A stretch of DNA of 64,000 nt from Ahrensia marina (GTDB lineage Bacteria; Pseudomonadota; Alphaproteobacteria; Rhizobiales; Rhizobiaceae), in NCBI RefSeq assembly GCF_001293565.1, contig NZ_JXMU01000010.1, positions 62,001 through 126,000 of the forward strand, written 5' to 3'. Position 1 is the first letter of the stretch, and every line of letters begins with the position of its first letter. Both the position numbers and the translations under genes were made by a program. This document shows positions 9,119 to 17,270 of the stretch, piece after piece. The notes beneath the pieces were generated by a model that was given only the letters and a program-made list of their open reading frames with translations, had not been told where the DNA came from and searched no databases.

Positions 9119-9205
9119 GCGGTCGTGGCGGAATTGGTAGACGCGCAGCGTTGAGGTCGCTGTGGGCTAACCCCCGTGGAAGTTCGAGTCTTCTCGACCG
9201 CACCA
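9119..9205 (+). tRNA. tRNA-Leu (anticodon GAG)
   Basis: An 87-base class II tRNA. The acceptor GCGGTCG pairs with CGACCGC, followed by discriminator A and an encoded CCA. The anticodon stem CAGCG/CGCTG holds loop TTGAGGT, anticodon GAG at 9153-9155. There is a long variable arm and a T-loop TTCGAGT. It reads CUC and CUU codons. A short palindrome, CCGATG-TTT-CATCGG (9070-9084), lies about 35 bases upstream; no clear terminator follows. Confidence 0.97.
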
Positions 9206-9346
9206 TTTCTCCATCAAAGTCGCATAAAGCTCTATTACAGCTAGCCTATCTATCATCGGCCTAAATCGCTGGCGCTTTGCGGCCCCAATTAACGCAACTT
9301 AAAGATGTCTTGCCTAGTTTTGAAGCCTATGCGCTAGGAAACGAAT

Positions 9347-10291
9347 ATGATTGAAGCATCGGTTGAACAGAACCCTGATTATGCCCAAACGGCACTATTG
9401 GCGACCGAAGCGTTCGCATCCGCTAACAGCATATTCGACCCCACCCATTTGAAATGGCTTTATGAAGATTGCTTTCCGAACGGCACAACAATCATCAAAT
9501 TGACGGATAGTGAGTCCAATCAGAAGATTGGGCAAATTGCGATGGTCAAGCAGACTGTTTTCGTCAAAGGAAAAGCGGAAAAAGCTGCCGAACTCGTTGA
9601 TCTTTTTATATTGAAGAAATGGCGTGGAGGAGAAGCCGTCCAGATGCTTTATGATGAAGTGGGCAAGCAGTTTAAACTTCAAAATATACGCTTTGCTTTT
9701 GGCATGCCAAACATGAAAGCATTGCCGGTTAACGAACGTTTTTTCGATCTTAAAGGCTTTTTGCGTCTTGATTTGAAGGTTGGGATCACGATGCCGCGCC
9801 GCTCCAAAAAAGTGACGACCCATGAAATGTTTGATCGCGACCGGCTCGCTTATTTCACGAAACTATTCGACCAGTATGCGACAGTTGACGATGAGACAGG
9901 GTTGAGTTGGGACGGACCGTCGCTTTTCAACCGGCTATGTGGCTACAAATATAAATATGCTGTTCACGCCACAGAGAAATTGCTTCTTATTTCTTCACCG
10001 CGCACGAGAAACGGCATGCCCTATACGCTTCTGGCCGCTTTTTTGCGCCGCACGAACGTCTCGCCGGACAAAGCCGATGTTACCCGCCTAACCCGCGCTG
10101 CAACCGCGTTCTGGAAGCATCCGCTTTATATTTATGCCGGAATCAACAAGACCTTACCCTTGACCCCCGGCATTTCTTTGCCGCCCAAATTAAGACCGAC
10201 CCCAATGCTACTTCAAATGAGGGATTTTTCACCGGAAAAAGGAAAACTGGACTTGGACCGCTTCCAACTCATCGACTTCGATTTTGCCTGA
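9347..10291 (+). CDS. GNAT-like acyltransferase, probably polysaccharide-related
   Basis: A 314-residue soluble protein with AGGAAA ahead of the ATG. The N-terminal half (about 1-160) reads like a GNAT fold: TIIKLTDSESNQKIGQIAM as a central strand pair, then VDLFILKKWRGGEAVQMLYD, where the loop KKWRGGEA sits where the acetyl-CoA pyrophosphate loop (Q/RxxGxG/A) belongs, and FAFGMPNMKA. The C-terminal half has no motif I recognise. It is 20 bases ahead of a polysaccharide deacetylase gene in the same direction, so a role in modifying amino sugars of a surface polymer is a reasonable guess, based on context only. Confidence 0.6.
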   Translation: MIEASVEQNPDYAQTALLATEAFASANSIFDPTHLKWLYEDCFPNGTTIIKLTDSESNQKIGQIAMVKQTVFVKGKAEKAAELVDLFILKKWRGGEAVQMLYDEVGKQFKLQNIRFAFGMPNMKALPVNERFFDLKGFLRLDLKVGITMPRRSKKVTTHEMFDRDRLAYFTKLFDQYATVDDETGLSWDGPSLFNRLCGYKYKYAVHATEKLLLISSPRTRNGMPYTLLAAFLRRTNVSPDKADVTRLTRAATAFWKHPLYIYAGINKTLPLTPGISLPPKLRPTPMLLQMRDFSPEKGKLDLDRFQLIDFDFA

Positions 10292-10311
10292 TCTGAGATT
10301 AGAAAACCACC

Positions 10312-11340
10312 ATGAAGCCAATGATCAAAAGAGTGATTATCACCGCCGGCTTGGAGGCCATCGCCTTGAGCCGTATAGGCCGATTGCTGCCCAAAGCAGC
10401 CGGACGAGCTGTCATATTCACGCTTCATCATGTGCGTCGCTATATAGACAGACCATTTGACCCCAACGCATTGCTTTCAATTACACCGGATTTTCTTGAA
10501 GCCGCAATTCAAGAAGCAATGTCACAAGGATATACACCCGTCGCCCTAACGGATCTGCCGGAATTGCTTGCCCGCCAAGATGACGGGAAGCGCTATGTTG
10601 CCTTCACGCTTGATGACGGTTGCCGCGACAACGCCGAACATGCAGCGCCGGTTTTTAGAAAATATGATGTTCCCTATACACTGTTTATAACCAAGGGGTT
10701 CGTTGAACGGACGCACACGATGTGGTGGGAAACGGCAGAAGCACTTTTACGTGAGGTCGATCAGTTCCAGTTCGACTTTGGTGAAGGCACCGAAATTGTT
10801 GCTTGCACGAGTATAAAGCAAAAAAATGCAACATTCCTGCGCATAGCCCGCTTCATTGAATCAATTGACGAAGATATCGCCGTAAACCGTTTAAACCAAA
10901 CGGCAATTAGCCATTATATTGACCCGGTAAAGATTATCGAAAATGAAATCCTGAATGCTGCGGAGCTAAAAAGGCTCGCGAGTGATCCACTTGCTCATTT
11001 TGGTGCGCATACAGTGTCGCATTGCTGCCTGACGCGAATTGAGGCTGCACGTTTAGAACGGGAAATGACAGATTGCATTGAGGCGATCAAAAACTGGACC
11101 GGAAAAACGCCGACATCATTGGCATATCCTTATGGCTGGAAACGGGCTTGCGGCGCGCGCGAGGCAAATGCTGCTTTAAAGGCGGGATTGACGATCGGCG
11201 TTACCACACAGCCCGGCATTCTCGACAAACCAGCCCGGGATGAGTGGATGCTGCTGCCAAGGATATCCCTCAACGGGCATTATCAAAAGCGCCGCTATGT
11301 TGCGGCACTCATGAGCGGAATTCCCTTTCACCTAATGTAA
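10312..11340 (+). CDS. Polysaccharide deacetylase family protein (NodB homology domain)
   Basis: A 342-residue protein with the carbohydrate esterase 4 fold. Motif 1 is [12 protein letters not shown] near residue 100 (the DD pair supplies base and metal ligand), and motif 2 is [12 protein letters not shown] near 232 (H(S/T)xxH-type metal site, H-T-V-S-H). SLAYPYGW follows. These enzymes remove acetyl groups from N-acetylated sugars. No signal peptide is obvious, so it may act in the cytoplasm or the N-terminal helix may tether it. It probably forms a two-gene unit with the GNAT-like gene. Confidence 0.83.
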   Translation: MKPMIKRVIITAGLEAIALSRIGRLLPKAAGRAVIFTLHHVRRYIDRPFDPNALLSITPDFLEAAIQEAMSQGYTPVALTDLPELLARQDDGKRYVAFTLDDGCRDNAEHAAPVFRKYDVPYTLFITKGFVERTHTMWWETAEALLREVDQFQFDFGEGTEIVACTSIKQKNATFLRIARFIESIDEDIAVNRLNQTAISHYIDPVKIIENEILNAAELKRLASDPLAHFGAHTVSHCCLTRIEAARLEREMTDCIEAIKNWTGKTPTSLAYPYGWKRACGAREANAALKAGLTIGVTTQPGILDKPARDEWMLLPRISLNGHYQKRRYVAALMSGIPFHLM

Positions 11341-11395
11341 ATGGCGTAGTATCAAAGCTCTTGCAAATCGCTGCCTGCTGCGCCATCTGAAAAGC

Positions 11396-12133
11396 ATGAA
11401 CATAGAGCCTCAAAAAAATCGTGGCGCCCTTTTAGCCAATCAGTTTTTCTTTCCGCAGGACAGCGATGGAAAACCCGTTGAATGGCGCGTAGCGGAGGAA
11501 CTGACACCCTATGATGAAGCCGTTGCTTTTATGGAGCAACGTGTGGCCGAAATCCGAGAGGGCACAGCCCCCGAACTTGTCTGGCTTGTTGAACATCCTC
11601 CGCTCTATACAGCAGGCACAAGCGCGAAAGATGAGGATCTTGTCGATGCCAACCGCTTTCCCGTGTTTGCAACCGGCCGCGGCGGTGAACACACCTATCA
11701 TGGTCCCGGCCAGCGTGTGGCCTATGTGATGCTTGACCTTAAACGCCGCCGGCCTGATGTGCGTGCATTTGTTTCAGCGCTTGAGGCTTGGATTATCGGC
11801 ACACTGGATAGTTTCAACATCAAAGGCGAACGCCGCGAGGATCGTGTCGGCGTATGGGTTCAAAGGCCGGAAAAGAAAAGCCCTGTCGCCGGCACAGTTG
11901 CTGAAGACAAAATTGCGGCAATAGGCATTCGTCTTCGCAAATGGGTTTCGTTTCACGGCATATCAATCAATGTCGAGCCGGATTTGAGCCATTATGAAGG
12001 AATTGTGCCTTGCGGCATTACAGTTCACGGGGTCACCAGTCTCGTAGACCTCGGCTTGCCTGTAACGATGGATGATCTAGATCAGGCATTAAAGGCAGAG
12101 TTTGAAAACCAGTTTGGCCCCACAGGGCCTTAA
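11396..12133 (+). CDS. lipB: Lipoyl(octanoyl) transferase
   Basis: A 245-residue protein. It contains [12 protein letters not shown] near residue 96 (LipB signature), [17 protein letters not shown] with the conserved lysine, and [11 protein letters not shown] with the catalytic cysteine near 204. LipB moves octanoyl from acyl carrier protein to lipoyl domains of 2-oxoacid dehydrogenases and the glycine cleavage H protein, the first step of lipoate synthesis in the cytoplasm. The last four bases overlap the stop of the convergent protease gene. Confidence 0.95.
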   Translation: MNIEPQKNRGALLANQFFFPQDSDGKPVEWRVAEELTPYDEAVAFMEQRVAEIREGTAPELVWLVEHPPLYTAGTSAKDEDLVDANRFPVFATGRGGEHTYHGPGQRVAYVMLDLKRRRPDVRAFVSALEAWIIGTLDSFNIKGERREDRVGVWVQRPEKKSPVAGTVAEDKIAAIGIRLRKWVSFHGISINVEPDLSHYEGIVPCGITVHGVTSLVDLGLPVTMDDLDQALKAEFENQFGPTGP

Positions 12134-13374
12134 GCAAATAACAGACCCGCACTCCAGACAAGCACACTACAGTGAATGAAGAAAACGGCTGCAAAGGCGG
12201 CAAATATCGCTGTACGCTCATTGCCGCTCATTGGTGTTAAAGGCGTTTTCGGTTTGACACCGCCCTTCGAGGTCATAACGCTTAGCAGCGCGAAGATCGC
12301 ACCTGAAACAATCAACATCTGCTTCGGCAGGCCAATAATGTGGCCGACGACCATAAAGCAGCCCAAAAGAAAAAACGTGCAAACCGCCTGCCCTATAGCC
12401 GAGCGGAACACCTGGCGCAGGACTTGCCCGCCATCGAATTTCCAAACCGGAATGAGATTACCGAGATTAAAAAGCGCAGCCATAAGCGCAAAAACGATTA
12501 CGCCGTTGGCAATCATATTGGTGCTATTCTCGACAATCATAGAATGTGACCACATTAAAAATGCCGTCATAAACGCTGAAAATCCAGCACCCATCAAAGC
12601 AGAAAATCCGATTTCAAAATGCCGGTCATAGGGTCGTCCGCCCAAAGCAATGCCGCCAAGGATCGGGATAAAAATCATGCGCGCCTTCCGGTGCCCCATG
12701 ATGCGAAAGGCTGCGATATGACCAAGCTCATGCAAACCTACAATCAAGGTCAATGCAGCCGATAAAAACAACCCTTGCATCGTCAGACCGAAGATAGGCC
12801 ACAGCAGAAAGACAGAAAGCACAGCCATTGCAATCTGCGTCGATGGACGTTCGAATAACCCGCCAGCTTTGAAAGTGCCTTTTTCAGCCCATATTTTCAG
12901 CTTGAGCGCCATGCGCCGCAATGAAAAATGGCGAAAAATGTAAAAACCTAGCCCCCGATAACGATCGGTTTCACTTAACTCGACTTGCGTCTCATGAGGT
13001 GAGATTGCATGCAGTCTGGTCTCCATCCGGTGATGATGCCAGAAGCTCTGATCAAGCGATGTGTCGCTGGTAAACCATAACATCCACTCTAGACCGCTTG
13101 CGCTTTCATAAACTTCAAAATCGCGCTCGATAAAACTGTCTTTACGATCATTATGGGTCGTCACCATCCTGCCGCGGTTGGCAGAATATTTTTCAACAGC
13201 GCTCACCGCGCCGTTCCACGTATAATCATCACCGAATGGATGAAGCGCGGCACGCACTTTCTGAACGGGTGCTTTGACCCGAAAAGAACGCTTTATCGTG
13301 CGGACGCCAAAAGGCGCCGACATGGCAAGCCACATCAAGAGCAGAATGCCGATTAACAGGAAAGCAATATGCAA
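12130..13374 (-). CDS. Site-2-type zinc metalloprotease (M50) fused to a START/SRPBCC-like domain
   Basis: A 414-residue protein. An N-terminal membrane helix ([14 protein letters not shown]) is followed by a soluble domain of about 130 residues ([30 protein letters not shown]) that reads like an SRPBCC/polyketide-cyclase fold. The C-terminal half is an intramembrane protease with HELGH at about residue 220 and [12 protein letters not shown] (the NxxPxxxxDG motif) near 330, within about six helices. Site-2 proteases cut substrates inside the membrane. The start is TTG with a weak ribosome site and is uncertain. No PDZ domain is present, so the SRPBCC-like part may take over substrate or lipid sensing; that is inference. 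Confidence 0.75.
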   Translation of the reverse strand: MHIAFLLIGILLLMWLAMSAPFGVRTIKRSFRVKAPVQKVRAALHPFGDDYTWNGAVSAVEKYSANRGRMVTTHNDRKDSFIERDFEVYESASGLEWMLWFTSDTSLDQSFWHHHRMETRLHAISPHETQVELSETDRYRGLGFYIFRHFSLRRMALKLKIWAEKGTFKAGGLFERPSTQIAMAVLSVFLLWPIFGLTMQGLFLSAALTLIVGLHELGHIAAFRIMGHRKARMIFIPILGGIALGGRPYDRHFEIGFSALMGAGFSAFMTAFLMWSHSMIVENSTNMIANGVIVFALMAALFNLGNLIPVWKFDGGQVLRQVFRSAIGQAVCTFFLLGCFMVVGHIIGLPKQMLIVSGAIFALLSVMTSKGGVKPKTPLTPMSGNERTAIFAAFAAVFFIHCSVLVWSAGLLFA

Positions 13375-13427
13375 ACGGGTGACACTTTCTGCGCATTAAC
13401 GCTATAATGCGTTGCTGGAGAACGCGC

Positions 13428-14429
13428 TTAGGCAACCTTGTCCAGAAGCGGTTTTAGTGATGGATGCAAATGATCCGATTCCGCTTTTAGAAAAGCGATA
13501 AGAGCCAGTTCGTTTTCATGCAGCTTTCCATCGCGCCCGATACGGTCGATCAGCCAGGCAGCTTCTTCCGCGTCGATTTTCTCCGCAATGTTGTTTTTAC
13601 GCTCAAAAGTCTCATTGCGCTCTTTGTAAACCGCTTCAACACTATCGGGCGCAGCCATTGCGTCACGCACACCACTTAGGCCATTGGCAAACATCCTTGA
13701 GAAAAAGTCGGCAATATTCACGCTGTCATCAGCAAGCCATTCTTCACGCGCCAAAGCTTTTTCGCGTGATTGCGGCGCATGGCCGCCAGCGGCCATCAGC
13801 GAAAAGCCAATTGCCTTTGAAAACAGCTCGCTCCAGCTTGCATCATTATCAGCATCGGCCGTTGCATCATTGATATCAAATAGGACTTTTGCTTCTTCGC
13901 GGCTGACGCCGAGCGCGCCGCCACCTGAAAAGGAGTAGAGAATACGGCGTAGCATTGCCACATCATTCGCTGTTACAACGCCTTTTACACATGTGCGCCC
14001 TTTTGCCAGCGGCCCCTCGCCCTCAACCACGGCATATTTGACTTGCGCTAAGGCAAATCCGGACAATGAAGCCGGCATCGATTCAGCTTTCTCCATTGCG
14101 CGCAGCAACACTTCCAGCTCTGTCACCGTATCAACCACACCGTTGGAAGAAATCGTACGGATCAGCCATTGTGCATTGTCTTTGGAAATATATCCCTTGG
14201 GCGCTTCGACATTCACCAGATAGTCCGTGACGGCCTCCACGAAAAAAGACACCCAGCTGTCAGATTTATCCGCAACAGATCGGTCAAGCGCAAAAAGTGC
14301 TTCAGCTTCACGCCGCTGAACAACGCCATCGGCAAAAACGGTCTGCCTCAATTGAAGAACATCAGCATCCACAAGCGTTGCTTTATTTGCCATTGCAGAC
14401 ATTGTTCTGTTCAAAAGTAATTCACCCAT
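13428..14429 (-). CDS. Internally duplicated helical protein, TerB/EF-hand-like, function unknown
   Basis: A 333-residue acidic protein starting MGELLLNRTM; ATG 14429 was chosen because GGGGA lies seven bases upstream. It consists of two similar halves. Unit A (DGVVQRREAEALFALD, later GVSREEAKVLFDIND) is followed each time by a Ser-Trp and FFVEA / LFSKA helix. Unit B (DNAQWLIRTISSNGVVD, later EEAAWLIDRIGRDGKLHENE) recalls the DGxxxxxE turns of TerB-like or EF-hand-like domains. No signal peptide or catalytic motif is visible. It is divergent from the TPR methyltransferase, with an inverted repeat between them. Confidence 0.6.
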   Translation of the reverse strand: MGELLLNRTMSAMANKATLVDADVLQLRQTVFADGVVQRREAEALFALDRSVADKSDSWVSFFVEAVTDYLVNVEAPKGYISKDNAQWLIRTISSNGVVDTVTELEVLLRAMEKAESMPASLSGFALAQVKYAVVEGEGPLAKGRTCVKGVVTANDVAMLRRILYSFSGGGALGVSREEAKVLFDINDATADADNDASWSELFSKAIGFSLMAAGGHAPQSREKALAREEWLADDSVNIADFFSRMFANGLSGVRDAMAAPDSVEAVYKERNETFERKNNIAEKIDAEEAAWLIDRIGRDGKLHENELALIAFLKAESDHLHPSLKPLLDKVA

Positions 14430-14568
14430 AACCATTCCCCGATTGATACAGTGCCTCCAGTTAAAGTGGCACTTGCACATATGACTTGAACGGAACATAC
14501 ACGGTCGAATTTGCGATTTGGCTAACCACGATGGTTAAATTCTTGCGCTCAAAAACGGTTAAAAATTC

Positions 14569-15399
14569 ATGTCCAAAAACGATCAAATACTCGCTGAAAC
14601 CTACAATAAAGCACTGGAATTTGAAAAAAGCGGGCAGCGCGAAAAAGCTGCTGAACTTTATGCCAAATGTCTTTCCATGGACCCGTCCGACATGTGCGGC
14701 GCCTCGGTTCGCATCGCATCTTTGGGTCTTGGTGAAACACCGCTGAAAGCGCCCGATGCTTATGTCGCAACCCTGTTTGATCAGCATGCCGAAGACTTTG
14801 ACGATATCCTGACTGGACAGCTTCAATATGCCGTCCCCATGCAGGTTGCCGAATATTTAGCCGAAAATGCACCCGGGCCATACCAGCGTATGCTTGACCT
14901 TGGCTGCGGGACTGGGCTTTCAGGCATGATGTTATTGGATATGTGCGTCCACGCGACAGGCGTCGACCTTTCGGAAAACATGATAGACAAAGCAGATGAA
15001 CGCGCCTGTTATGATGAACTGTTCATCAATGAGGCCGTTCATTTTCTGCAGGAATGGTCTAAAGGCCAAGCCCCTGAACATCAGCCGTTTGATCTTCTCG
15101 TTGCCACAGATGTCCTGCCTTATATTGGCACGCTTGAGAATTTGTTTGACGGGCTGAAGGCCAACGCAACACCGGATGCAAAGCTCGTTTTTTCTGCCGA
15201 AACTCTTCCCAAAGATATGATGGAAGGCAAAGACTGGCACATCACGCCAAACCAGCGCTTTGCCCATTCAAAAGCCTATTTGCAGACCATGTGCGAACGT
15301 GCCGGATTTTCGCAGATCACGCATTTTCAGGACATTACGGTCCGGCTTGAACAGGGCTCGCCTATTCCAGGTTACCTTGTGGTTGCGCAGACGCCTTAA
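14569..15399 (+). CDS. TPR-containing class I SAM-dependent methyltransferase
   Basis: A 276-residue protein with an N-terminal TPR hairpin (ALEFEKSGQREKAAELYAK, about 15-35) joined to a Rossmann methyltransferase with MLDLGCGTGLSG (motif I, near residue 108), TGVDLSENMIDKA and LLVATDVLPYIG. The substrate is unknown; the TPR suggests a protein partner. It converges on mnmD and the two coding ends overlap by 38 bases. Confidence 0.8.
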   Translation: MSKNDQILAETYNKALEFEKSGQREKAAELYAKCLSMDPSDMCGASVRIASLGLGETPLKAPDAYVATLFDQHAEDFDDILTGQLQYAVPMQVAEYLAENAPGPYQRMLDLGCGTGLSGMMLLDMCVHATGVDLSENMIDKADERACYDELFINEAVHFLQEWSKGQAPEHQPFDLLVATDVLPYIGTLENLFDGLKANATPDAKLVFSAETLPKDMMEGKDWHITPNQRFAHSKAYLQTMCERAGFSQITHFQDITVRLEQGSPIPGYLVVAQTP

Positions 15400-16090
15400 C
15401 ACCTTTGATCATATCGCGTTTACCGGCAAAACCGCTCGTTTTCTCTACGGCAAAGCCGGCCGCAGCCAAATTGCGGCGCACCCAACCTGCGGCTGTATAG
15501 CTCGCAAATGTTCCGCCCTCATTAGTACGCCGGTGCATTTCCTGCATGAGTTCCAGCGACCACATATCCGGATTTCGCGCGGGCGCAAAACCATCCAGAA
15601 ACCATGCATCCGCTCTACCCGACCATGCATGCATCCCGTCCAGAACATCTGCGACAATGACGGTAAGCGTTGTCTGATCGTCCATATGCCACACGCCAGG
15701 TACATCTGTGAGCGTAGGCCAATGGGCGGCAAGCGCTGCCTGTTCAGTGGCAACTTCCGGCCAGGCCGCAACCGAACGCGCCATGATATCGCTCGTCATA
15801 GGAAAGGCTTCAAATGAGACGAAATTCAAAAGCGCACCTTCTTTGCGGTGCTCTTTCCACTGCCGCCATGTTTCAAGAAAATTAAGCCCTGTACCAAAGC
15901 CAAGTTCCGCAATTGTACAAGCGCCGCCGCTTTCCCATCTTTGTGGAAAGCTGTTTCCGCCCAAAAAAACATGAGAACATTCAGCGCGACCATCAGATTT
16001 ACAATAAAAATGGTCGCCAAACTGCGTCGAAAAAGGCATATCACCTTCACGGAACTCTAAAACATCTCTGGGCAAATTGTTTTCCATCAT
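15362..16090 (-). CDS. mnmD: tRNA 5-(aminomethyl)-2-thiouridine methyltransferase MnmD-type
   Basis: A 242-residue stand-alone version of the N-terminal half of E. coli MnmC (DUF752). It shows FGTGLNFLETWRQW, FLDGFAPARNPDMWS and SYTAAGWVRRNLAAAGF, all diagnostic of the family. It methylates nm5s2U to mnm5s2U at the wobble position of certain tRNAs. The start codons ATGATG lie in the same six bases as the ATG of the divergent FAD oxidoreductase, so the two genes share a minimal promoter region inside each other's coding sequence. It overlaps the methyltransferase gene at its 3' end. Confidence 0.88.
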   Translation of the reverse strand: MMENNLPRDVLEFREGDMPFSTQFGDHFYCKSDGRAECSHVFLGGNSFPQRWESGGACTIAELGFGTGLNFLETWRQWKEHRKEGALLNFVSFEAFPMTSDIMARSVAAWPEVATEQAALAAHWPTLTDVPGVWHMDDQTTLTVIVADVLDGMHAWSGRADAWFLDGFAPARNPDMWSLELMQEMHRRTNEGGTFASYTAAGWVRRNLAAAGFAVEKTSGFAGKRDMIKGVKASAQPQGNLE

Positions 16091-17243
16091 GACCTCTTAT
16101 CAAAATGCATCCGATTTGCCAGCCTCAAGTTTGAAACCGGACATTGCTATCATCGGTGGCGGCATTGTGGGCCTTTGGACTGCATATTATGCGGGCCTGT
16201 CAGGCCAAAGTGTTTTACTGATCAACAAGGAAGAACTTGGACGTGGTGCCAGCTATGGCCTGCTTGGTGCGCTCATGCCGCATCAGCCGATAAACTGGAA
16301 CGATAAAAAACAGTTCCAGCTTGATGGCCTGACCACCCTGCCCGACCAGATAGCCAATCTGCAAATGCGCTCCGAAGTCGATTGCGGCTATTTTCGGTGC
16401 GGGCGCACTATGCCGATCGCCAATGAGGAAAAACGCAAGCAAAGCGCCACTTGGGCGCGCGGCGCAAAGGAACATTGGGTGTCGCCTTTTGACTGGTCTG
16501 TGCAAGACAAAAACCCCGCAGAAGGCTGGCTGAGCGATACCGGTTCGCACGGGTATAATACCGACGATCTGTCGGCCCGTATCAACCCGCGCGGTATCAT
16601 CAAGGCTTTAACCGTGATGATGGCTACATTCGACAATGTTACAATACTGGCCCGAACTAGCGTTGATTCAATCGAGAACACCGCTGCCATCACTCTGGAA
16701 GACGGCACTAAAATACAGCCCGGCAAAACAATTATCACAGCGGGGTTTGAGAGTTTTGGCCTGATCAAAGCTATAACAAACAGGTCTCTTGGTTGGGGCG
16801 TCAAGGGCCAAGCAGCCCTTCTTAAACCAGAACAGGAAATTAATGTCTCAGCGCCAATTTTATATGATGGCGGCACTTATGTGATCGCGCACGAGGACGG
16901 CAACATCGCCGTTGGCTCGACGTCAGAGCGCGAATTTACAAATGGCACACAAACAGATGAGAAGTTGGATCAGATAATCGCCAGTGCAACAGCTTTATGC
17001 CCTGCACTGGAAGGCGCTAAAGTTATCGAACGATGGGCAGGTATTAGACCACGTGCCGCCGGCCGTGATCCATTGATCGGTATGTTGCCGGACGCGCCGG
17101 ACGTTATAGTCGCGACTGGTGGTTTTAAAATCACGTTCGCGATAGCGCACATTATGGCCCGCTGCGCCTTGAGCGCGACTGCCGGCCAGATCGACGCAAT
17201 ACCCGAAAGCTTTCTAGTCGAAAGCCATTTGTCTGAGGCCTGA
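16089..17243 (+). CDS. FAD-dependent oxidoreductase (DAO family), possible MnmC1-like partner of MnmD
   Basis: A 384-residue flavoprotein with an N-terminal dinucleotide fold (IAIIGGGIVGLWTAYYAG, near residue 17), AVGSTSEREF and RWAGIRPRAAGRDPLIGML near the C terminus, as in glycine-oxidase-like DAO proteins. In E. coli the C-terminal half of MnmC is an enzyme of this class that converts cmnm5s2U to nm5s2U, the step before MnmD. Being back-to-back with mnmD, it may do the same job as a separate protein, though many DAO enzymes act on amino acids. ATG 16089 is preferred over an upstream TTG. Confidence 0.75.
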   Translation: MTSYQNASDLPASSLKPDIAIIGGGIVGLWTAYYAGLSGQSVLLINKEELGRGASYGLLGALMPHQPINWNDKKQFQLDGLTTLPDQIANLQMRSEVDCGYFRCGRTMPIANEEKRKQSATWARGAKEHWVSPFDWSVQDKNPAEGWLSDTGSHGYNTDDLSARINPRGIIKALTVMMATFDNVTILARTSVDSIENTAAITLEDGTKIQPGKTIITAGFESFGLIKAITNRSLGWGVKGQAALLKPEQEINVSAPILYDGGTYVIAHEDGNIAVGSTSEREFTNGTQTDEKLDQIIASATALCPALEGAKVIERWAGIRPRAAGRDPLIGMLPDAPDVIVATGGFKITFAIAHIMARCALSATAGQIDAIPESFLVESHLSEA

Positions 17244-17270
17244 CCGTAATACTAATGAGGTTGCGCTCGC

